The notes under the pieces: generated by a model
The model's input: only the letters and a program-made list of their open reading frames with translations
Told to the model about the DNA's origin: nothing
Databases searched by the model: none
In this document: positions 14,166 to 28,900 of the stretch, piece after piece
Layout: every line of letters begins with the position of its first letter
Position numbering within the stretch: position 1 is the stretch's first letter
Position numbers and translations under genes: made by a program
Assembly (NCBI RefSeq): GCF_965638725.1
Contig: NC_134950.1
Location: 26,564,932-26,628,931 of the forward strand
Direction: 5' to 3'
Source: Aptenodytes patagonicus
Taxonomy: Eukaryota; Chordata; Aves; Sphenisciformes; Spheniscidae
Length of the DNA: 64,000 nucleotides

Positions 14166-17100
14166 ATCTAAGGCCTCTCTTTGCTCCTTCTGCCTGAATC
14201 TTGATTTCTTTCTTATCAGCAGATAATAAATCATGGGATGAGACAGAGAGTGTCCCCTTCTCCTCCAGCTATCCCACAGCGGTGTGGCTTGGGCATGCTG
14301 CTGGGGTGTGGGAGAGGAGGGTTTGAACTCCCTGGGGCTGTGGAAGCAGCTATGCTGACTGACAAAGGCTGACAACGCTCGCTGCTACGTTCGAGGAGTC
14401 CCCACCCCAGGTGTTTACTCCGCGCTTGTGCTGGTCATCATTATCCCACAGTGAGCTGGCAGAACCGAACCTCCCCGTGGCCCAGCTCCTCTGGGGAGAA
14501 AGTCCAGCGTCCCCCCACAAGTGGCTGATGGAGGCAGGTGCATGGGAAACTGCCCAGTTTTTTGCACAAAAGCAGCTGAGATGAGCACCCGCAGCGAGGG
14601 CCACCAGCTCTGCTGGGAGGGACAGACCTCTGGCAGAGGGATGGGAACAGAGAGCTAGGCACCTTGAACTGGCTCTGGGAACGCAAATCAAAGCCATGGT
14701 ATGAGTTAAATTGGTGCAGCTTCTGTGTTCAGATGAGCCCTCTAATCTTTGAGTTGCCAAAGGCCTCGAGGGACCATTACATTAGGAAAAGGTTACCGAA
14801 GGGCAGGTTGCTCCAGCCTCTTCTTGCCCTTGGCAGGCAGGGAGAGACTGCGTGGGCATGGCAGGGATGTCTCTGGCTCCCTTGTATGAGATGCACATTC
14901 GGACAAACCATGGAGGCAGCTTTCTGACCCTTTTCTTCCGTCAAAATGGCACAGAGGAGCTCCATGGGAACCAAAAGCTCACCTGGGCTTTTTTTAACTT
15001 TTAGAAGGATTAACACAGATTTACGTTTGAGAAATCAGGCTAATTCCCGTCTAAAGTGCAGGACAATTCCCCCCGGTTCCCAGGAGGGTAACATCATAAC
15101 CCATTATTAGCTGTGCCAGTTACAGTTATTTCCTTCCCACATTTCCTTTCAGGTGTCAGACTAGAATGCAATTGCTTTTCTTCCTGAAAGCACTATTTTT
15201 AAAACTGAAGAATTGAATGTTATTAATATAGTAGGTGTTGTACTGTGCAGCCCATTCTATAATGGGGTGTTTATAGCGCCGATGCTCTTACCCAGTCCAT
15301 TCGTAATCAGAAGTAATAGTACCACTTCACCACTTGCTCTGCTTGAGGATGCTGCAATAAATCCCGATGAGGCATAGCTTGGCTGCAGCTGGTGGGTGAT
15401 GTAGAAGCTTTGTGCATTTTTACTTCTTTAATGTTTATAGCTCTTTTACATTATATGAATATTGCCAGTCCCGAGGATTCAGCTGTCATGAATCAAGCCT
15501 CAAAAAATAATGAGATTTTACAAAATGTGTACATTTGAAGCGTGTTTTATGGGCCTTCAAATGCTTCAGCCTTTGTGTCATGCTGTCAGGCTTCCCTCAT
15601 TTTCCTGCCACGAGCTTACTTTAAGAAAGGAAAAAGAAAGCTGAGATTCACATATGGTCATCTGATTCCAACAGCTGGCCCCTACCAACATCACCTGATA
15701 TCACGAAACTCGAGATAATGTTGTAAGAGCAGTCAGCACAGTCAAGCAGATCCTCATCTGTGTGACAGGCCAACAGCTCAGCTAAAACAATGTCATGTAG
15801 AGCTTATACACCCCTGGTTTTCTGCAGGGATAAAAGCTTTCACCTCCAGCTGCTGGCTGCCTTGAACTCCTTGTGTGGAAGGAGGAATGAAGGGTACATT
15901 TTTGAGGTGTTAGCAACAGAAGCCACTGGCTGGCACGTCATGGGCTGAGCAGAGCAGAGCACATGCATATGCTACCCTTGTCTTGTTGGCAAGGAAGGTT
16001 CAGCAGCACACACTCCCCAGCCACCAGCTCATTGCCGTTGCCTGCTCCACCGGTGCAACTGTCTATGAGGTTGCAGCATGAAGTGGGTAAGGGAATTGAT
16101 CCAGGTTAAAAATAACCATGCCTCTCTCTCCCTCTCTCCCCTTCTCCCAATTTTAAAGCATTACTTTAAACGTGGATCGGTTTCCTGCTCCTGCTCGGCG
16201 GTTGGCACTGCAGCAGTAACGATGACACGGCTGAAGGGGTAGTGTGGTTGCAGAGTGTTGCGAGTGGGAGGCATCATCCTGCGTGCCAAAGAGCTTTCTT
16301 AGGACCGATTACAGACTGAAGGGTGCATGTGCATGGGAAATGGAAAGAAAGGAGAAAAAATCAGAGAAGGGGTGATGTGTCATCTCTAGTGGAAGTAAGG
16401 AAGAAACTAAGAGTCGGGAATGGTGTTGGGAAGGCAGGTTTGGCTTTCTTGCAGTGCTCAGGGAGACATGACTTTGAAGAGCTTTTTTGTAAATGAGGAA
16501 GACTGCACCTAAGAAACGCCTGACCCTGGCATCAGTTCCTCTTAAAACCCAAACATAGCCCCAAATTTAGTTTGGGACTTCACTGAAATGAAGGACAACT
16601 GCAAATAGATTTGACTCTGTATTTTGCACATTTCTTAGCACTGGGGTGCAGGACTGCTCGGGTCAAGACTGGTGGCCTTAGGAGCAACTACTCTAAGAGC
16701 AGACCTAATGAAAGGGTGCTGATGGGGAAGCAGCGTGAGAGGGGGGTGGCAGCATCCTCTTCTGTCCTTGCTCGGGTAGCATTCCTGCCTCAGTCCCAGT
16801 GGTCACCGGTTCCTTTCTGATGCCTCTAGAGCTCCTGAGCCCAACATTTACACATGTTTAAAACTTTGGCTATTTTTCACTCTTTTCCTAAACTACCAAT
16901 GGCAGTTGTCCCTGCTTTATGCTGCTCTTCTAACTCCGCACCCTGTCATCTCCCCGTGCTAGTGTTCTCCATTGATACATTTTTCCATTCCTATTGCACT
17001 CACCTTCTTTCTTTCTGTTCCTTTTTTATCCCCATCTCCTTTAGTTTTCTTATCCCCTTACTAATTAGCCCGTTCCCCCCTCTATCATTTTGACTCTGAT

Positions 17101-19824
17101 AGCCTTTCCTGACTCAAAAACTGGATTTCTAAACAAAACACAACCAAGCAGGAAAGCTAAGATTAACAATTCTGCTACGAGTGTATTTCCCTGGGTGTGA
17201 TCTATAAGCGTGTGCAAGAGCTCTCATCATTTCCTTGGTATATGTTTGTAAGACAGAGTATTACTTTCCCCCAGGCTCCATCTCCTTTATCTTTTAAAAG
17301 TGTCCCCTAGTGACAGAGACTATATTTCCCTATCAGTATGTACAATTTCTAGCATGTCTTATCACTCCTGCAATATAAGTGCCACGTAATCGTCAAAATA
17401 ATACATAAAGCCCTCATTGCCTGCAATCTTAGGATATCTGGGGTTGTGCACTTCATAAGCATCTCTCTCTAATGATCGCCCACTTACCTAGCACTAAGGA
17501 ACTCGGGGCATCCTCCAGAGGTGACAAGGTGCTCTCATCCTCATATCACACATGAGCAACACTGATGTGCCACAGGACACATAACGTGTCCCTACGGACA
17601 GGGTGAAGGGAGAACCAACGTCTGCTGAACCCTTCTGCTATGCTTTGAACATTTGGCCTCATTCTCCTTCCTGCGTGATGGTGGGAAGCAGGACATGACT
17701 TCAGAGAGGACTGGAACCAGAGCCTCCGCGGGCCGAATGATTTTATGAGTTCCATGAATGAAGCCACGGCACTTGGTGGATTGGAAAGGGGAAAATGAGA
17801 AGGGAAAAATATGAAGTCCACCTCTGTTTGCTGACATCCTTTATTTCTTTTGTAAATAATGCTCTCAGCCAGTGTTTCCCAAGGGGGAATCTGGAGGGAA
17901 TCACCATCTCCACATGGACTCATATAAGAAAGGAAGCAGCTGGTCCCTGACATTTATTGCTGTACTTCAGCTTGGAAACTTTGGTTGAAACACTGCACAA
18001 AACCACGTTTCTCTGGGTTATTTCCACCCTCCCTCATTTTGTTCAATTAAGTAATTAATACTTCAAGGAAAAAAAAAAATCCTCTCGAGTTCATTTCACC
18101 CAGGACGGAGAGTGCCGGAGCATAAGCAGAGGTAAGGTTGAGGTGCTGTCGGACGCAGATTTATTCCTGTTCTTATTTTAGCTGAACCAGTTCTCCCTGG
18201 TAAATAGGCGATAAGGCAGTGTGTTTATAGCAAGTATCCTGCGTGGCACAGCTGTACTATGGATTAGGTAACATCACTGACTCACTGCAGAGTTATTGGG
18301 CCACCTCGTCCCTTCCCTTGCCAGGGCAACAGTCTTCACCGTGTACACACTGATGGGCTTTGCATGCACTAATTAAGCTTCACAGCTTTTCTGTGAGGTT
18401 AGGTGTAATTATAAGCATTTTTCATATGTAGGGACTGAGAAACAAATCTTCTTCCCAGAGACATCAAGTTGTTTCCTCTGATTTTTCCTAGGGGTGCTGA
18501 AAGCTCCTTTCAAAGAGCCAAACCCTCGCAGGTTCGAGCAGGAATTATCATTCGGTATCGCCACGCCTAGGGAGTTCCTGGCCAAAACTTTGATACTTAC
18601 ACTGGATATTTGGCACCTAGATCCAAAACAAGCCAAAAATAAGTGAGGTTTTAGTAATCCTGCTGTAAGCATGAGCTACACGCCTAAAGGGCACGTTGTG
18701 TTAATCCCCAGGTGTTGGACCTCCTTCGATGATTTTAGAGAGTTGTTCTCCATTCTGGTTTGATGCAAGTGGGGTTTTAATGGATGTACTGACCTGCCCA
18801 GATGGGCAAGTCCATGATGGCTTTTAGGGGAGCCAGCATGGGACTTTCTCTGCACAACTGCTAAAGCTACACAAGCACGGAGTACATGGCCAAGCACGGG
18901 GAAGAGGAGGGCTGGATGCTTCCTTTCAGTGGACATGTCCCAGACATCCAGTGCTTTTTTCCCAGCCTGCATTCTCAGCTAAGCCCGACGCACAAGAGCC
19001 TCTATCAGCCACAGGTTTTTTTTTCCTTTGGTTCAGATTGAAGGGTCTTACTTTCATATTATTTTACATCATCCCTAGTCACAGCAGAGACCAATAGCTG
19101 CTCTTCTAGAGTATCAATAATGACATAAAGCTAGTGAATAAGCCAGGAAATGGGAAAAACTCTATGGGTTGCTACCCAAATGGCCTTTTAGTACCCGCTC
19201 CAAATGCCCTTAGATGGGAGCTTCACAAACAACATCAAAACTTAAGTGATTTTTTTACTCTAAACGCAATTCCATTGAAATCATGGGAAAAAAATGCTCA
19301 CTGATTTCACTCTCACCGAGATTTGGGGTTGCAATAGGGGCACTAATTATTGTTCACTGAAGCCAATGGAAAGAACTGTAATAACTTGAGCCCGTGGTTT
19401 GGCTTCTGGTGTCAGTACCGCTTTGGACTGGCTAAAGCAGTTGCTGTTTACCCTGTCCCCATCAGATGATCACTCGTGCCTCCCTACAGCCTCCTGAGCT
19501 GCACCAGCCCAACCATTTGTGTAACCATGCAGTAAACCACCTTAGGAAATAACCCAGCAAAACGATGTATGTTCCCCGGTGCAGTTCACCACCTGGCTGC
19601 ACAAACAGCTGTGCCAGCCCAACAGAGAGGTGGAACAGACTCCAGGACAAGCAGGGAGAAGCATCTGCTCAATGTTGCTACCGAGAAGATGTCCCCCTTG
19701 GAAGATGCTCCCAGGCTGGTCACGCAAAGGGGCTGAGCTACGTCAACAGGTGCTGTGAAGAGGGTCTTTGCTCCGGCCATTTCACTTGCGTTGGTTCCAG
19801 CATTTGGAGGCTTCACCGGAGTGA
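14166..19824. other. Intergenic, no gene recognised
   Basis: Mixed-composition sequence without a recognisable gene or preserved repeat. A pyrimidine-rich segment at about 16970-17090 (TTTCT/CCTTT-rich) creates a chance hydrophobic open frame with no signal-peptide or family character. A possible antisense MIR trace near 18405-18460 is too weak to annotate. Confidence 0.5.
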
Positions 19825-19906
19825 CTAAGCTCACTAACCTGGCAGAAAACTAGGCTGGCCAAAAAAAAAAGAGGCTAGTTTTCTACCAGGCTGTTAGATG
19901 GCTTAG
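19825..19906. repeat. Long imperfect inverted repeat (foldback)
   Basis: The left core 19838-19853 (CCTGGCAGAAAACTAG) is the reverse complement of the right core 19875-19890 (CTAGTTTTCTACCAGG) at 15 of 16 positions. The one difference is C-A in a + strand transcript and a G-U wobble in a minus-strand transcript, so a minus-strand RNA would pair throughout the core. Pairing resumes outward: CTAA 19834-19837 with TTAG 19894-19897, and CTAAGC 19825-19830 with GCTTAG 19901-19906. The loop is 21 nt (19854-19874) and contains ten A residues. It may be a small palindromic DNA element or a hairpin RNA. I do not recognise it as a known miRNA. Confidence 0.75.
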
Positions 19907-22900
19907 CTGTCTTGTATGATCTCAACCTCAGTGATCAGATCTTTGATCCGTGTTACTTATACAAGGACACACAATCGTATCCACAGCTCTCCCCATGCTT
20001 GATGGAGACGATCCATGTTTACAATGGAAATAACAGAGAGCAGAAGTCAAGAACGTGGTGACTAATTATATTCCTTCAGCATTACTATATTGGCATTTTG
20101 TTTATTGAGCTCTTCCATTCTAGTTCAAGATTCAACACACAGGCCCGTTCCCTGGCCTTTTCCAGGACTGCTGCCTTGTGGAGGACTTCTGCTGAGATGG
20201 CTTTGTACATCCTCCACTTGTTAATCCAAAGCTTTTATTGAGTAGAACATACCCATCCCATGCAACACTCCCAGCAGTTTCACTTTTATATCATTCAAAA
20301 GCAGCGTAGCCAGGGATGGGGTTTTTTTCCTAGTTTCTCCCTTGTGACTTTGAATGCCGAGCTTCAGCCTGAAAAAATATTTACAGCTGTGTTATATAAA
20401 CTAATGAAAAACAGTGTTTAAAATGAAAGTGTTGGCACGACTTTATGGAGAACAGCAGTGGAAACAGCCATATGGTAATAAACAGGCTACCTGATATGGT
20501 TTATTGTTTAACTCCTTGCTTACTTTTAGAAACTTAGGCTTATGTTTTCAAATGCCTGAGTCCTCTGAGACATGTGCGTGTGTTGGGTTAGTCACCCAAA
20601 CCTGAATCTGGGTCCCCCTGTGAATACGTAGCCTTGGAGTAGCTCAGTGAGAAAGGAGCCTTCTCAAGCAGGGACTGCCTGTATTTCCATATGCTTCACA
20701 GCACAGAACACACCGTAAACAAAGCCTCACTTTCTAACGTAAACAACAAGCAATTTTGGTTTTAAAAAAAGGGCAAGAAAATGTCTGGACTTTAGCAGGT
20801 TTTCCTTCTTGCAGCTCTCCATGAGGAAAACAAAAGAGAGTGAGAGATTTTATATTACTGCAGTGTTGCCTTTCTCATGTGTAGCTGTGATAGTTTCCTA
20901 GCCTGTGATTGTAATGGCATGATGAGATATTTATAACATGCTAGGAAAAATGTTTCCTTTTTAAAGCCCATCACAGTAGCATAATAACAAGCCTTGAAAT
21001 CTGTCTTTTCTATACCCCAAAATCACTCGATGGAAATTATTTTTATATGCTGACTGTTGGCGTGCATATTAAAGCCATTTCTAAGGAAAAGCTGTAAAAC
21101 ATACATCCGTACGCTGCACTGTGCACACATGACTGCACAACCAGATTAGGCCACATGGCAGTAAAAATGCCCCTGCCTGGTCGAACAAGAGCTTCTGCAG
21201 TTGTTACCGCAACTGAAGCCGCTCTGGTACCAGAGCAAGGGTGGGAACGGTGCGAGTGCAGATAAGCCTTTATGGTAAATCAACTATAACATGGTTTGGC
21301 TCCAGGCTGAAGTAATAACTAACCAGTTTTATGTTAATTATTTGCTATCCTTTTACATATAGCAATAGTTACAAGCTGGTACTATGCATAAATGACTGCA
21401 GTGCATAATTGGCTTTCATAAAGTCTACTTTTTTGACGTACTGCATCACTTTCTAATTGACAGTCATGGATGATTCTGTTTTTTCCTTTTGCTCTGGCTT
21501 CTTTCTTGCAGCCTCTTATGAAGTAATATTTTAGAGTGTGTTTGTAAGGATAAACAGAGGCGCTCATACATTTGGATATTTCATTCCATAGTTCCCGTGC
21601 ATGTTATATGGTAATTCACCCTTAACACCAACTGCAAAACAGTCATTCTCTCCCGAATGCCCCAGTAAATCTGCTCCAGTCAGAATATATTTCCATATCT
21701 GGAATGTAACAACGAAGATGGGCAGCAAAACCACAGAGCCCCCCTCCATCCTCCTCCATCTGTCCTGACCATAAGTCCCCAGTCCCAAAATCACAATGCA
21801 CTGCCCCTTTGGGGAAGCCAACCCAGCTCTTTGTGGGAGTGATTGAGAAACTGGTCCAGCTTTGAAAAGTCAGCACATTTTTTCCCCCAGAGTTACTTTT
21901 TTTAAGCTGACATACCAAAGGGGCAGCCTGCAGCAGCACTGGCAGGGGCAGAGACAAACGTCAGAGAAAGGAATACCTGTAATTAGTAGTGCCTTGATGC
22001 TTCTCTTAGTGGAGCTATGGTCTGAGACCTGTCTCCATCACAAAAAGATCACAGTAGGAACCCACTGGCTATGAAGTGTGCTCACTCCCTAGACAATTCC
22101 ACCAAGGGATTCTCTGCCCCCTTCAAAATCTCAGCCTAAGAAGTCCTTTATGGAGACTTACACGCGTAAACTTCTCTGAAGTGCTTGTGGAAGTGTTGCT
22201 TTAGGTCTTACCAGGTTTGTCTCCACCGGTAAGAATTTTGATTCTCCGTCTTGACTTGTCTAGTCCTTCAGGGCTGGTGTACAGTTGGAAGGGTCACCAG
22301 CATAGTTCTACACTACAGGCATCCCAGTGACCCCTGCAAGTGGGAACACACCAAAAGACATCTTTGGCCAAGAAGTATTGGCCAGTATTGCCAGCATGAC
22401 TTTTGGGTCACCGTAGGTTTTTGCGGATGAAGCTAAAATGTTACTGAATCCCAAATATACACTCCTCCTAATATTTGATGTACACCTAGCATAAGTATAA
22501 ATGGCTAACAAGAAACCAAGACAGAAGAGAATTAGGCCCAAGGGAGATAAGCTTTAATAAGTCCGCAGCCTCCCCTGGGACGTAATTTGTGCAGCCGTTA
22601 AATAAAGCAAACACTATTGGAATTTCACAAATAACATGGATTAATAACAGGAGGAACCATTCTCCATTATCTGGCTGGGACACACATTGCTGCATTGATA
22701 TTGCTACAGTGCAGGGAGATTGAAAAAAATCGTGTTTTAATTAAAATAAAATGTAAATAATGGAAGGCAAAGGAATCGCTAAGGTTCTTCCAGACTACTC
22801 CAGAAAGTGCTGCTCTTGATAACGATGGGCAGAGCTCATTGGGGAAAAATGAAAGGTGGACAAGTCAGAGGACATAAAGATAAAAATTGAATGGAAAATG

Positions 22901-25900
22901 TTTTGAGTCAGGCTGACAGCTTGGTTAATAGCGTTCTGTGTTAACGAATATTAGCATGTATGTGGGCCCACCTAGGCATTGAAATGTTTGGGGTGTGGAG
23001 GGATGGTTGACAACATTGCTGCTATTACAATGTACCTGGCTCCCTGCAAGCCTGGGCTTCCCGTTAACAGCAGGCACTGCTGTAGTATCAGATCACCTGC
23101 AAAGCAGGAACAGAACAAGACTTCGGAGAAATTACTGTACAAATCAAACCTTAACTTTGGAGAAACATAGGGGAAGTGCCGAATGCCCCGAGCCCTCACA
23201 GGTTTCAATGACAGAGTGGCTCTCAGGCTCTGAAAATGAGCCCCCCCAGTGCATGAATACCAGCAGCTGGCCACCGAGGCACCCCAAATCCACTCAGAGA
23301 ATTGCTGTGTCCTGATCCCGCCAGCCAAACTCTCAGACTCTAACAGGAGTGTACCCGAGCCTTTCACCAAACTGCATCACAAGAAGGAACAGGACAGAAA
23401 ATCGAGCACACGTTGGGCTGTGGAGAGGGCAGTGCTGAGAGCTACAACTTGCATTACCATACAAATGAAATGATGACTTTGTCAAAAAATAGGAAGAGTG
23501 TTTGGAAAAAGCCCAGCTCTTGCAGCCCTCATTTTTCTGAATGCGTTTATTTGTTTTATTCTATTTACGGCCTCTAGTTTTTTAGTGTGTCTGATTATGT
23601 TTCAGCTTGGATCTTCCCAGCCTACAAATGCTGGAGTCAGGCGCTGGCTGCCACCCAGCTGGCCTCTGCCCTAGTTACTCTCCGTAATGCGGCGAGGGCT
23701 GTAGTATCATTCCTTTTCAGGACTAAACCACGCCACGGAGTTTTGGTCATTAAAGGAAATGAACTTGAAATTACATTAAAATAAGTAAATAAGACTTGTG
23801 TACAAGGGCATTAAGATTAAAAAGCAGGCAGTCTTAAAGGTTGGAAGACGCAGCGTGCGGTGCCGCTGATTCAGTAGTGTTCTTTGGCAGGAGTATAAAT
23901 GACAGCAAGAGGTGTGAGGCAGCGAAGAATAAAATCCTGAGTATTCAGCTTTCAAGGAAATTTGCAAAAGCCACTGTCTCAGCAGCCAAGATTTACATGC
24001 ATCTTCCGAGAAAGAATTACTTTTCTATGGGAAAGTAATCGTCCCCTGCACTGCTGAGCTAATGATGTATAAAATAACTCTGACAAGCCCAAGTCCCACG
24101 GTGGCACTAGCCAACGGTGAAGAGAAAAGGGAATCCAAACAAACTACTGGTGACCAGAAAACAACTCGAAGCAGATCGCTAGCAATAAATCTTAACATGA
24201 CATTGAAGCTGGGCTCATCTTACAAAGAGCAAAGAGTAGAGAGAGAAATGCTAAGGGCAGATGGCAGCGCCTTTCCCGGTGATACAAACATAGATGAATC
24301 GTTTCTGAGTACTGTATCCATATACAGTAGGCCCTGCCTATCTCAACAGCATGAACAACTGGAAAGAACATCAACACATTTCTAGGGATTGAGTTTTAAT
24401 TGTTCTGTCGTTTATAACAATCGGTTGTGTCTCATTCTATTTAACGTGGCTATAGCTTCAAATATTCCACATTATGGAAATTATGAAGTTCAACTGGAAA
24501 CCTTTTACCTGCCAAGATCGGAATTTCGTGTTAGCCATTATCTTGCAGTAGCTGGTGGCGGAACAAACCTACTGCAGCGTAACAGGAGGTTACATCCTTT
24601 ACACGGTTATATTTAATCTCTTCTGATGCTTCCCTGCGTTGTAGCTGAGTACAAGGAAATACAGATTCTGCGCTCAAATCATTGCAAGTATGAATAGTAA
24701 TGGCAACAGCCATAAGAATAATGCATAATTCTTGCATCTGCCTGTCCAAGGAACCCAGGAGTTTTTTATATTTTACAGGTAGATCATCCTTTGTTCAAAT
24801 ATTTTCCACAAAATTTATTGTATGGAAAATCCGTGAAAATCAGGAAATCTGCCTCAGTGTAATGAGTATGGGAAGAACTGTGAGCCTGATCATATTGAAT
24901 ATGTGATCACATGCATAAAATGAACAAGCTAAAACTACAGTATGTATTCTTTCTTTGATATACTTTACTTACAATGCTTTTGGGGTTATCTATAGCAATA
25001 GGATCAAAAAAAAATTCCGAGTAGAGTGACTTAACAAAAAAGCATGTCCATACCATTACACACGAATAAAACTTTCATTTTTCTATACTATTTATGGGTA
25101 CACTTATTTGTAAACCTTTTAAATATATTCTTTTTCACTTCTTGAGATTTACTTACACCATTTCATAGTTCTTCTGTAGAACAAAGCTGACATCTCCAGA
25201 TGGCAAATATAAACATCAAAAGATGGACTGCCACTCAAAGACACATGGGAAACATTTGCCAAAGCTAAATACAGTCTTAGAAGAATTTCAGCAGTAGAGT
25301 AAGAGGTCTTCTGAATATGCCATTAATACTGGCACAATAGATCTAGCTGACACGTTGGAGGTGGTGAGCTGCACTCAAATACTTTGCTACTCACAAAATG
25401 GCACTTATTTTGGGATTGTTATATATTCAGGAAATCATACAGTAAATCAAAGTTACGAATTACACAAACTGTGCTATAAGATGCAGCACACATTAAGGGA
25501 CATACAAGAAATATGCATATGTGCATGGCTAGGAAAGTGTGTACGGGATTCAGCCTTTTTGCTGAATAAATACTTCAGAGTTTTACAGTTCTTCAGCATC
25601 TCCATTTATATAATCAGATAACTGCAACTACAAATTCAACTTGAGGACTGACATTTTTACATTACAATGGCTTCTTTGTTGCTCCAAACAACAAATCGGT
25701 TCAGAAAGAAAATGCTTTCCATCATACTCCTGTTTGCCTTATTATCAGAATGAGAAACTATGTGTGTGAAGTTCTTCATACTTTTTTTACCAGCAGTATT
25801 AGTCTCCTTTAGATATTGGCAGGGGTGGGACAGGATCTGCCAAAATCCATTACACATTTTGTCTCGGCTGTAGTAAGAGAAGGCATTCATTGTGAGCTGG

Positions 25901-28900
25901 GCAATTCAAACACCTAAGGATGGGAGAAAGAGTTCACTCAAAATAGTGAATAATTAGTTTGAACTTTGCCACACTCTCCAAGCCGAAACTGTTTTATAAG
26001 TAAAATACTTGATGAAGTTTTCTCAGCAGGAGAGGTCCAAAAAGCTCACTCGTCCCTTACACCAGCCTCAACAGAGATAGCTCTTTATGGTGACTGGTCC
26101 TTGCCTCAGACACGAGTTCTGCAAGTCGTATGGTTGCATCAGAATCACATCTCTTTTGGAGCCTTGTCTGCACACAAACTCCCAGTGAAACACTGAGATT
26201 GCCTGTGAAGACCACACCTTCAGGCACTTTGGCCCAAGTCTATATATAGGCATTCTTAAGGGTTTTTTTTTCCCCAACATAAACTATGGTTTATTGTCAG
26301 CATGGAAGAAATTGGGGTTTTGTTTATTCCTAAATCATGATTAAAGCAACGGATTCTGAAAGGCTGTAACAAGAGCTAATGAGTCTATATTGAGCAGACC
26401 TGCATGGCTCCATTCTGCAAAGGAGATCTGTGGCAGTAGTAAGCCCTAAGAACTGGACTGCAATTGTATTAGGGTTCTCTCTGTGATGTCTATCTACGCT
26501 GCAAGACTGAATGATGTACAACCAAGGTGTCACATACAAATAGATATAACAATGCTATGCCATGATAGCTATGTGTTAATTTGTTCCCCCAGCAGAACAT
26601 TTTCTGTGGAGAAAACTGAATCCACTACTGTAGCTGCCACACAGAGCATTTTCTTTAATTAATAAGCACAGAGGAACTGCAGGCACTGATGAGCTCAAGG
26701 AATGTGATCCACTGAGAACCCTCCAACTGTAGTTTCATGAGAGACTGGCTCCAGCAACCATGTTGGTTAAAGAAGTTCCTGCCCTGTGACCTCCAGCTCA
26801 CTCCTAGTCTTACACCACTCATCACCCCTGCTGTTGCGTGAGAAGGTATGTACTTTGAGCCACAGCCCAATTTATAGTCTAGCCCTATAGAGGATGATTG
26901 CACAGGCCCATCGGAGGAGGCTGTGAACTTCAGCCCAAGGGCAGGAGCAATCAGCTGGGCATGGAGCGGGGCATGCACTTCTTAAAAGAGCTTCACTGCC
27001 AAAGTCAGTGTCTTGGGGAAACTCCACCCGCAGGTTTATGATTCAGTTAAGCCAAGCTTACAGCTGAAACGAGAAGTCCCACTCCCCCTCCTGCCTGCCA
27101 GCCATGCTTTCTGCCAGCTCTTTCCCAGGGGTCTACATCAAATGGTAAATAACCCAGTGCAGAAAGCTAAACTGATATAAAACCCATTGCTTTTTTGCAG
27201 GCTTAGTTTTCTGCTGGCTGAGCCCTCTGACCTGACTGGCTGTGGCTCCAAAGAGCACCAGGGCCAGCACAAGGAATGTGTTAGAAACACAGAGAGGGGT
27301 GCAGGTGGGGAAGGGCTTTCAAAGGCAACTCGCCATTAGGTTGGCTTAGCCAGGTTAGGCCATTATCAAATGGCATCTCCACAATGAGGTGCTGGCCAGA
27401 CTACCCACAAGTTACACAAGTCACCTTACAACACCCCCGCAAAAGCTGGGGTACCTCAGCACAGGAAATACTCATGTGGTCACTCCCTTCTGCTCGTCAT
27501 TGTCAAGGGGTTTCTTATTGAGCAATGCAACTGTCTTCCTCTTTTGGTATCTTAGAGGAGCTTTACTTTTGGGATTTTGGGACTGCACAGCTCTTTCAGA
27601 ATGATTTTATGAAGGGAGAGCAATTTAGATTCACATTCTCTTCAAGAAATTTCTTCAGTTTAATATCCTACCTACTTCAGTTGCGGAGGCATCAATGAGC
27701 ACATCATGGAGAGTTCAGCAGCTGAATGATGGCAGCAGTGATAATGAGTGCATATGGGGATCCCAGGAAAACCTTAATCATCATCATAAACTTTTTACTT
27801 TCTGCAGTGCAATCCTTACTCCAATGTACCACAATTTGCTGTAGCAGACTATGCAATGCCCAGTGCTGATAAGAATCTGCATAAATATGAAGAGTAGGAA
27901 AGCTGTGAGGAAGAAAGTCCTCACAAAGCTGGAACTGCCGCGGGAGTTTTCCTTTTGATATTTTAAAATTATTTTTGTTCTGCTGTGTGGGTATGTTTCA
28001 GGTCAGGTATGATTTTGAGGTAGAAAGAAGGTAGTCTCAAGCATATAGGTCGATTATAACTAACTTCCCTGGTTCCCAGTTTTCTTGCTCATTTATAAGT
28101 TTGCGTCTTCACAAACCATGTTGCAACTTCTGGTTTTAGCACTGTTTTGCCCAATTTACTGTTTTATTCAACTGAACATTAAATGAAAGTAGTAAAACCC
28201 ACCAGCCTGCAACAACAGCAAATTTGGGCAAATGTGGTGGAGAGTTTTCCTCTTGCAGCTTGACATTCAGTAAGAAACACAAACTTAAAGTAGGGACCAT
28301 TTTAAAATGGATCATGTAGGTAAATTTGTGAAAAGAGCGAAGGAGGGAACTTCTGAAATATATGAATGCACAATGCTGATGGTACATAACTTGAGTGATG
28401 ACTTCCTAGCTGAAGATGGTGACCTAATGTGTATTTTATAGGAAAGTTATAATGAAAGTTAATAATATTTAGTGCTTTATAAAATGGTTCATTAACTGAA
28501 AATGGGTGTTTCTTCCTTGGACAAATTGCCTTAGAAATGTTGGCCTTTGGGGTCCTGTCTTCATTGCTAAAATAGAATTGTGCCAGCAGATCTACTTCAT
28601 ACAGTTTTAAATCAATTTTGCAATCAAGGTTTCTGTTTATAAGCTCTTTGGGCTTAATTTCACTGCAAAGCTAACCTGAGTTATAACTTATTCCAGCTAT
28701 AACTGGAATCCTTTCTACATAAAAAATATGAAGTCTGGGCCTGTGGTTGCTTTTGATTTGAGGCAGTGAGTTTAACAGGAAGATACAGGCTGATACTAAA
28801 GTGCCTATCTTGTCAGCTACTCTGTACTGCGAGCACAGTTTTCCACGATTGGAATGCTGTTGGTCTTCCAATGCCTTCCCATTCCTCCTTCCTTATTGCC

